From the NCBI RefSeq assembly GCF_037975245.1, contig NC_092573.1:6746501-6810500 (forward strand): a DNA stretch of 64,000 nucleotides, given 5' to 3'. The position numbers and the translations under genes were made by a program. How positions within the stretch are numbered: the stretch's first letter is position 1; the number at the start of each line of letters is the position of its first letter. Below, in pieces: positions 58,041-64,000 of the stretch. Source of the DNA: Apostichopus japonicus. Lineage: Eukaryota > Echinodermata > Holothuroidea > Aspidochirotida > Stichopodidae. The notes beneath the pieces are model-generated. The model was not told where the DNA came from, searched no databases, and saw only the letters and a program-made list of their open reading frames with translations.

Positions 58041-61000
58041 GCCTGATAATGAAACGGATAAGGCCAAAACATTTTGTTCCCATTTTCATTAAACCTTGCG
58101 TTGATATATCTTTCTTTGCATGACACGTCCCTATAGGCTCTACCCTCTGTAAAGAATTCAAATTTTAGGGGACGGTAGAAAATTTTGCTGACGACCGTTC
58201 TGAGGAAGGGTCTATAAGGGGAGGGAAGTCCCCTTGCACAAAGATGTTTCGAAAAGAGAGCTTAGATGCAAAAAAAAAAGGTGCTATCATTTGAACTACA
58301 TTTATATATGCGACTTTGCGTGCGTGCGTGCGTGTGTTAGAACATTTATGTCATATAAAAGAGACCCCGTGTAACCATGTTCCCAGTGGCTACGGACCTT
58401 TACATATTTACGGTACCAAAGCTTCAAACATAAATAATTGCTTAGATGTGGGTATATTGGTATTCGCAGGTACCTGATTGAGAGGTTGAGTGTTTCTTTA
58501 AGATGATAACTGAGTTCGACACCACGCTCGGAACTTATATATGTTTGTTTCTTTTGCCATTTTTGCGCCCCTGTTTCGTCCCTGGAAACTTCAATTGGGT
58601 CCGTTGCCCTCTCCCTATGCACCCCTTACTTTTGGCTACGTCAATGCACCGTTAAAAGCTATAAAATAATGTACGTTAACAACAATTGAAAGATGAAAAA
58701 ACCAGTAATTCATGATGGTCACATGATAAGAATTGTTACTCTCGTTTAACCAATCTATTCAATGGAATTGAAATGGCAATCTATATTGCATGGTTATCTA
58801 TGAAATGTTTCCAACAAAATCAACTTTGTGATGTGACTGCAAACAATGGTTTTGATTTTCTTGTCTAATTAATTTATTCACAGCCCTTAATTTGTAAAGT
58901 CTCAGTATGTTCCTACTTTTAATTGACATGGTATAAATGTCAACTTATGTCTAAAGGCTATGTAAAAGTGTGATGATGTATCATAATGACCCAGTACATT
59001 AAATTCATCATTTTATCATATTTTCTTCCGAAGCAGTGAACTCTTTTACACACAACGAAAGTAAAGAAGAGTACAACTGTTATTGAATTCTGTCAAAACT
59101 ATAGCCTAACGCGGCGAGTCACTGGGAGGACTGGTAATCCCCGTATATGTATAGGCTATATGCAACCCTGCAGTAAGTGTTCATTTTTACACTGTTCGGC
59201 TGATGCATCGTTCGATTGCCGTTTCCTCGTGAGACTTCTTCTCTCACACTGTATGCACCCAGTTTACCGATTTCTATCGAATTACCATCTCTTTCAACAT
59301 GTTCTCGACCTCATTTTCGATGTAAACTTCTTCACCCACGAGACCTTATGAAATCAACTTTCGCTACATGCAGGAACCAATTTAACACAGATAGTCGTTC
59401 GGAGTGGCTTTCATCATGTCTGTTAACATATGCTGATAATATTTACAATCTTAAGAAATTTGCTTAAATGATTTCTCATGCATGTAATGGTCTCCGCGTA
59501 TACCATACAAGTTGAACATAATATTTGTGCCATCATCAAACGCAGTAAAACCTTCCCCCAGAAGATTAATTTCGCGACCCAGATACTCACTCTCACCGCG
59601 TCAAAATAGTACGAAGTAAATCTATTTATATATTTATTCATTCCAGGAGAGATAGAAGCCAAAAAAATCATGTCAGCACTGTCACATTATGTTGTGTGTC
59701 AGCAATATTGAGAAGAGAGTATACAACATTTTGTTTATGACATTCTGTTTACCAACAAATATAAACCTAATATTAACATGCCCACATGTTTTGAAGAACA
59801 TGGTAGAACGGCCAACGCATAACGCTAGTGTATTCTTGTACATACTGGTATAACATGGCTGTATATATATTGGCAATCTTTATAGTTGTGACTGCATTTC
59901 ATATAAGACTATCACACGTAACCAATCCAGGCAGGCAGCAGAGATTTAACGGATAACAGTAACACACCATGTTGTTATATAGGAACGGTTATACACTCTG
60001 GGTATTATTGTTTCTTACGTAATCGTGAATAGCGCTCTCGTTCATACTTCAAATAGTCAACCTCCCATGCAGACATAATTATTTCGTGTCTATATAGAAT
60101 TTATGGGAAAATATCTGCACAATTACATCAAAATATGTCACCATCTGTTATACAGATGTACAAGGTAGCCATTTCGTCTCCACATACAGCATAGATATAC
60201 ACAAGACAAACATATTATCACCATGTTACAGGCGATGGAATACAGAAGACGACGAGGTTATTTAAAGATCGTATATGTCGAAATACTTCCCCATATATAC
60301 AAAACAAATCCTTCATGACAAGACGAAGATGAAGACAACACTATGAAAATTGTAAACATAGAAATTTGTTGGATTTACGAGCTGTCTCCGCTGTTAAGTA
60401 CTTCTATAAGTAATTACCCGAAGTGCATCTAAAAAAAAAACATAAATGATATTACGGATTTATCTTGATAAATCAATATACCCTCTGGTCGCCAGTATAG
60501 CGGTAACCGGATTAGAGGTGAATTTATAAGGATGAAACTAATGCATGGCAGAACCAAACTTGATGTGTCTTTATTATGTTGATTCCTATAGCAACATGAA
60601 CGCTTCACATATCTTACGGATACCACCAACCCACGCAAATTGCTCTAGTAAAGCACGGCGTTTCAATAATTTGAAACGACCGTCATATCGTCTGCTATAG
60701 CCTTCTCTTTGTCATTGCCAAGGTCTTCGGATAAAGTTTGAGGTGTTTTAGTGTTTGCTTCTTTAGAATGGAAAAGCTTATCATGGATGAAACTACTATA
60801 ACAAAATAATAAATATATATGCAAAGCACATGGTTAGCATTCAATATATGACAGACCTACCATTATATCTTTGAAATGATATACCAGTACTTTACAGTTG
60901 ATGACGTCATTGGAGTTTAATATAAGAGGACCTTCCCAGAGAAATACCCGGAGAAAAGTGCAAGTAAGCATAGAAAGGTTACTGTCGTTATTGTATATAA

Positions 61001-61490
61001 TGTACTATATAGTGTAATAAGTAATACGAAATTCTCCTTCTCCTATGTTGTAATCTATATATAGCAGATTGAACCGCGGTTACCGTACCGTGTGTATAGG
61101 TATCACGGTTTTCCCTGTTTTCCATACTGATATGCTCTACTGGAATTGAAGCTAGTAATTCGAGTCCCAAAATGAAATGTTAGTCTTCCAATGTATCGTG
61201 TGCCTACAAATTTCCCTCTTCGTATTTATGTGTCCATGTATATCCACCACAAAACTCACAGATATATGACAGTCAATAATGTGATAAGGAGAATGGGGTA
61301 TATAGGAAAACCTTTTCCGTAACCAATATTTCTTGCTAAGATGATGTGTAAATGTTTGCATCCTCAACCTAACCGCCCCCCCCCACAACCCCCCACACAC
61401 CCTTTCACGGCGCTTACACAACAGGGCAAGATCAGTATCCTTTGGCAAACTTTTACTAAGCTGTATTAATATAGTTGAATAGAACACTTT
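58041..61490. other. Intergenic
   Basis: No gene, RNA or clear repeat was recognised in this AT-rich stretch. A GTGC/GCGTGC run at about 58316-58335 is a short microsatellite. Confidence 0.45.
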
Positions 61491-61796
<306 letters not shown>

Positions 61797-62520
61797 TTAA
61801 GGGTTGGTCTATCTTAACGTAATCACGAGGAAAGAGCATTACCAACACAATTTTTAATTTGAAATACTAGTACACGATAGTCACGTACATGTCACAATTA
61901 ATTATATTCTCCCAATATGTACATCTTTATACCCATATACTAATAATAGATTGGAAGAACACGCTGTAGATAAACAATTTTAAAGCGATCGTACAATTGA
62001 ATTAGTATATAAAGCAACGTGTATACACGCAACGCTGTTTATATGGCGTGAATTTGTCGTTCGTATAGAATTTGGCCCTCTATCGGACGTTAAGTTGACA
62101 AGTCATTTTCTTGGGGCGGGGGGGGGGGGGTATCTAACACTTACTTTATTGTCGTATCTTACTTATACAAATGTAAAGTTATTTTTATCATTATGATCGC
62201 TCTTGGGACCATTCAATTGTTCCTGTTAGTAACAATAATGAAAGCAGTCATGCTTGAGCTATGTGGCTCAACACATTTATCTGTTTTGATACATGATGAT
62301 GTTTTAACGTATGAAAATGTAAGCAAGCGGTGACATATATGAATACGCCTATACGTTTAATCACCGCAAAGCTGTGTAAGGTTAGAAGCACGGAAGAGTG
62401 AACATTACCCGTACATTATAGATTTGAGCTAACGGCAACTGATCCAGAGGAGAGTAGTAAGAAGCCAGTAAGGATGTTAACTGATCGCGTTGACCGTGGA
62501 TCACCCCCCCCCACCCACCC
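61797..62520. other. Intergenic
   Basis: No gene is seen. A G tract lies at about 62117-62131. Confidence 0.4.
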
Positions 62521-63115
62521 CCTCATCCAGGGAGTTGTTATGGAACTCCCCACCTCATTCCCCACCCGTAAAGGCAACACAACTCATTTCTATTTCGTCT
62601 TGAGAAGAAAATAAAACGGCGAAATAACTGTTACTTTTGTTGCGCAACGACATGAATATTCATATATGCAGATGTCCTGGAAGTATTTATCCGCAGTATA
62701 GTATAATCGTAGATTTCGCGAATAATTTCAGACAAGACCTTGAAGATGTTCTCTACACCTTCCAGATGTTTTCCCTCTATGGTAATATTTCTCTTTCATA
62801 TGTGAATAGTTGTGCATAGACAGAACATGGTCAACACTGAAGAAAAATTTAAAATCAGAGACAATTTAAGAAAAACAAACTCAGAAAAAATTACCTTCAA
62901 TTCTTCTGCAGCCTCGCTGAACTTTGGTGGCTGATAACCTCAAGATAAAATAATCCCCCCCCCCCCGCAATTTCATTAGAAACACAAAAAAGAGGGGAAA
63001 AGTAAACTTGATAGCAAAGGCTTTCTTGGGTTTTCTAATGCACGAGCAGGAAATTGCTCAAGGAGTATAAGTTCGTTTAACCAGGGAGTTGTTATGGAAA
63101 CTCCCTGGTTTAACA
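62521..63115. mobile_element. Possible MITE bounded by CCAGGGAGTTGTTATGG motifs
   Basis: CCAGGGAGTTGTTATGGAAC at about 62527 and the near-perfect hairpin CCAGGGAGTT...AACTCCCTGG at about 63081-63108 flank about 580 bases with C tracts and no coding sequence. The two ends are not simple inverted copies, so this could instead be two solo fragments of one family. Confidence 0.35.
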
Positions 63116-63789
63116 GTGGATATATATTTTGATCTGGCTTCTAGCGCTCACCAAGTATCTATGTATGTTTAGTTCCATCCGAGGTTGAAGGAACATGAGA
63201 ATGATTTTGCTGTAGGGCATCTTGAAGAAAGAGAATGTGCATCCAACGATAGATCAACATCGTATATTTTTATACAGAATAACACGTTGCGCCTATTATC
63301 ATTTCATCGGTATACTAATGCTCAAACTGCGATGAATAGCACTGATGACGAAGAGCACCCTAAAGATCATGATAATAATTGGATTTTCATCGGTCCCCCA
63401 ACCCCGCCCCCACCCACTTACCCCCCCCCCCCACCCGTATCACAACCATCTCACTTCTACAACCCGCTTCAGAGATTTCCTTCTTGAAAAAAGGATAATG
63501 ATATGATTAGTTGTCATCGGCAAACTATTGCAATCAATCAAAAGAGCATTACAAAGAGAAATAATGTTAAAACATAAGAGGTATAACATCAATACTGACA
63601 TTATATAATACTAGATTAGGTATTAAATTCACAAAGAGTAGAACATACAGTGGAAAGATAATTGAATGATTGAGGATAATACTAAGAAAGTTTAACAATA
63701 AAACCTGTGGATAAGAAGTCAATGGAGAGCAAGAAAACAGGAAACAGAATATAACGAAGGAGTAAGAGTGACAAAGAAAGATAGCAAAG
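63116..63789. other. Intergenic
   Basis: A Pro-rich frame at about 63185-63487 is driven by C tracts near 63419-63434 and is not credible as a gene. Nothing else recognised. Confidence 0.4.
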
Positions 63790-64000
63790 TATACCCCTAC
63801 CCCGTCCACCCCACTATGTATCCACATCACTATGTATCTACATCACTGTGTATCCACCCACTTTGTATCCACCCCTTGCAATATGTATCCACATCATTAT
63901 GTATCTACATCCCTATGAAACCAGGCTACAGTCCACCCCACTATGTATCCACATCACTATGTATCCACCCCACTATGCATCCACCCCACTATGCATCCAC
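63790..64000. repeat. 16-bp minisatellite at the right edge
   Basis: Units of TCCACCCCACTATGTA type, many ending ATGTA or ATGCA, with CCACATCACTATGTA variants. The array continues past the window end. Confidence 0.88.

Noticed and set aside
63185-63487. 100-residue proline-rich frame
   Set aside because: The proline run comes from C tracts; there is no splice or domain evidence.

Overview
This is nuclear DNA from an animal. It is AT-rich and mostly non-coding, with split genes, GT-AG splice signals, long TA microsatellites, several classes of DNA transposon, a 5'-truncated LINE and Penelope-type GIY-YIG remnants. The mix suggests an aquatic invertebrate. An echinoderm or other invertebrate deuterostome is plausible, but the sequence alone does not fix the species. 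Only a few host genes are well supported: the 5' part of a secreted pancreatic-type lipase (minus strand, about 529-1421, running off the left edge), two paralogous single-exon immunoglobulin-superfamily membrane receptors (7575-9029 and 26031-27386, plus strand), and one single-exon leucine-rich-repeat membrane protein (42140-44104, minus strand).

The window is built around a large direct segmental duplication. Copy 1 spans about 1978-17402 and copy 2 about 19252-38486, separated by a 1.85 kb spacer that holds a 20/21-bp palindromic minisatellite (17997-18505). Each copy carries a decayed reverse-transcriptase-like gene, the Ig receptor, a GIY-YIG retroelement fragment and a shared non-coding tail. 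Comparing the copies shows later insertions. Copy 1 has a 2.2 kb hAT-like element (11485-13701) and a 1.95 kb hAT-like element (about 15031-16978). Copy 2 has a 1.2 kb truncated LINE (20643-21800), a 5.26 kb TA-flanked DNA transposon (29040-34295), a 1.26 kb TTAA-flanked element (34862-36116) and a tRNA-derived SINE-like insertion (about 36958-37320). Without these, both copies come to about 11.2 kb.

The two Ig receptors have a signal peptide, three Ig-like regions, a Thr/Ser-rich stalk of 17-residue repeats, one membrane span and a short tyrosine-bearing tail. Their differences are strongly clustered in the first Ig domain. They also differ by the loss of two cysteines in the second Ig region and by four versus two stalk repeats. 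This looks like a young, diverging receptor pair, possibly for recognition or immunity; function is inferred.

Two DNA transposons with decayed multi-exon genes stand out. One is 29040-34295 (16-bp ends beginning CACTG), with pieces like the fish SAMD3-like protein family. The other is about 50994-55125 (long imperfect terminal inverted repeats), with pieces of a widespread cysteine-rich transposon protein. From 38.5 kb to 64 kb, apart from the LRR gene and the second transposon, the DNA is intergenic with MITE-like inverted repeats, microsatellites and minisatellites.
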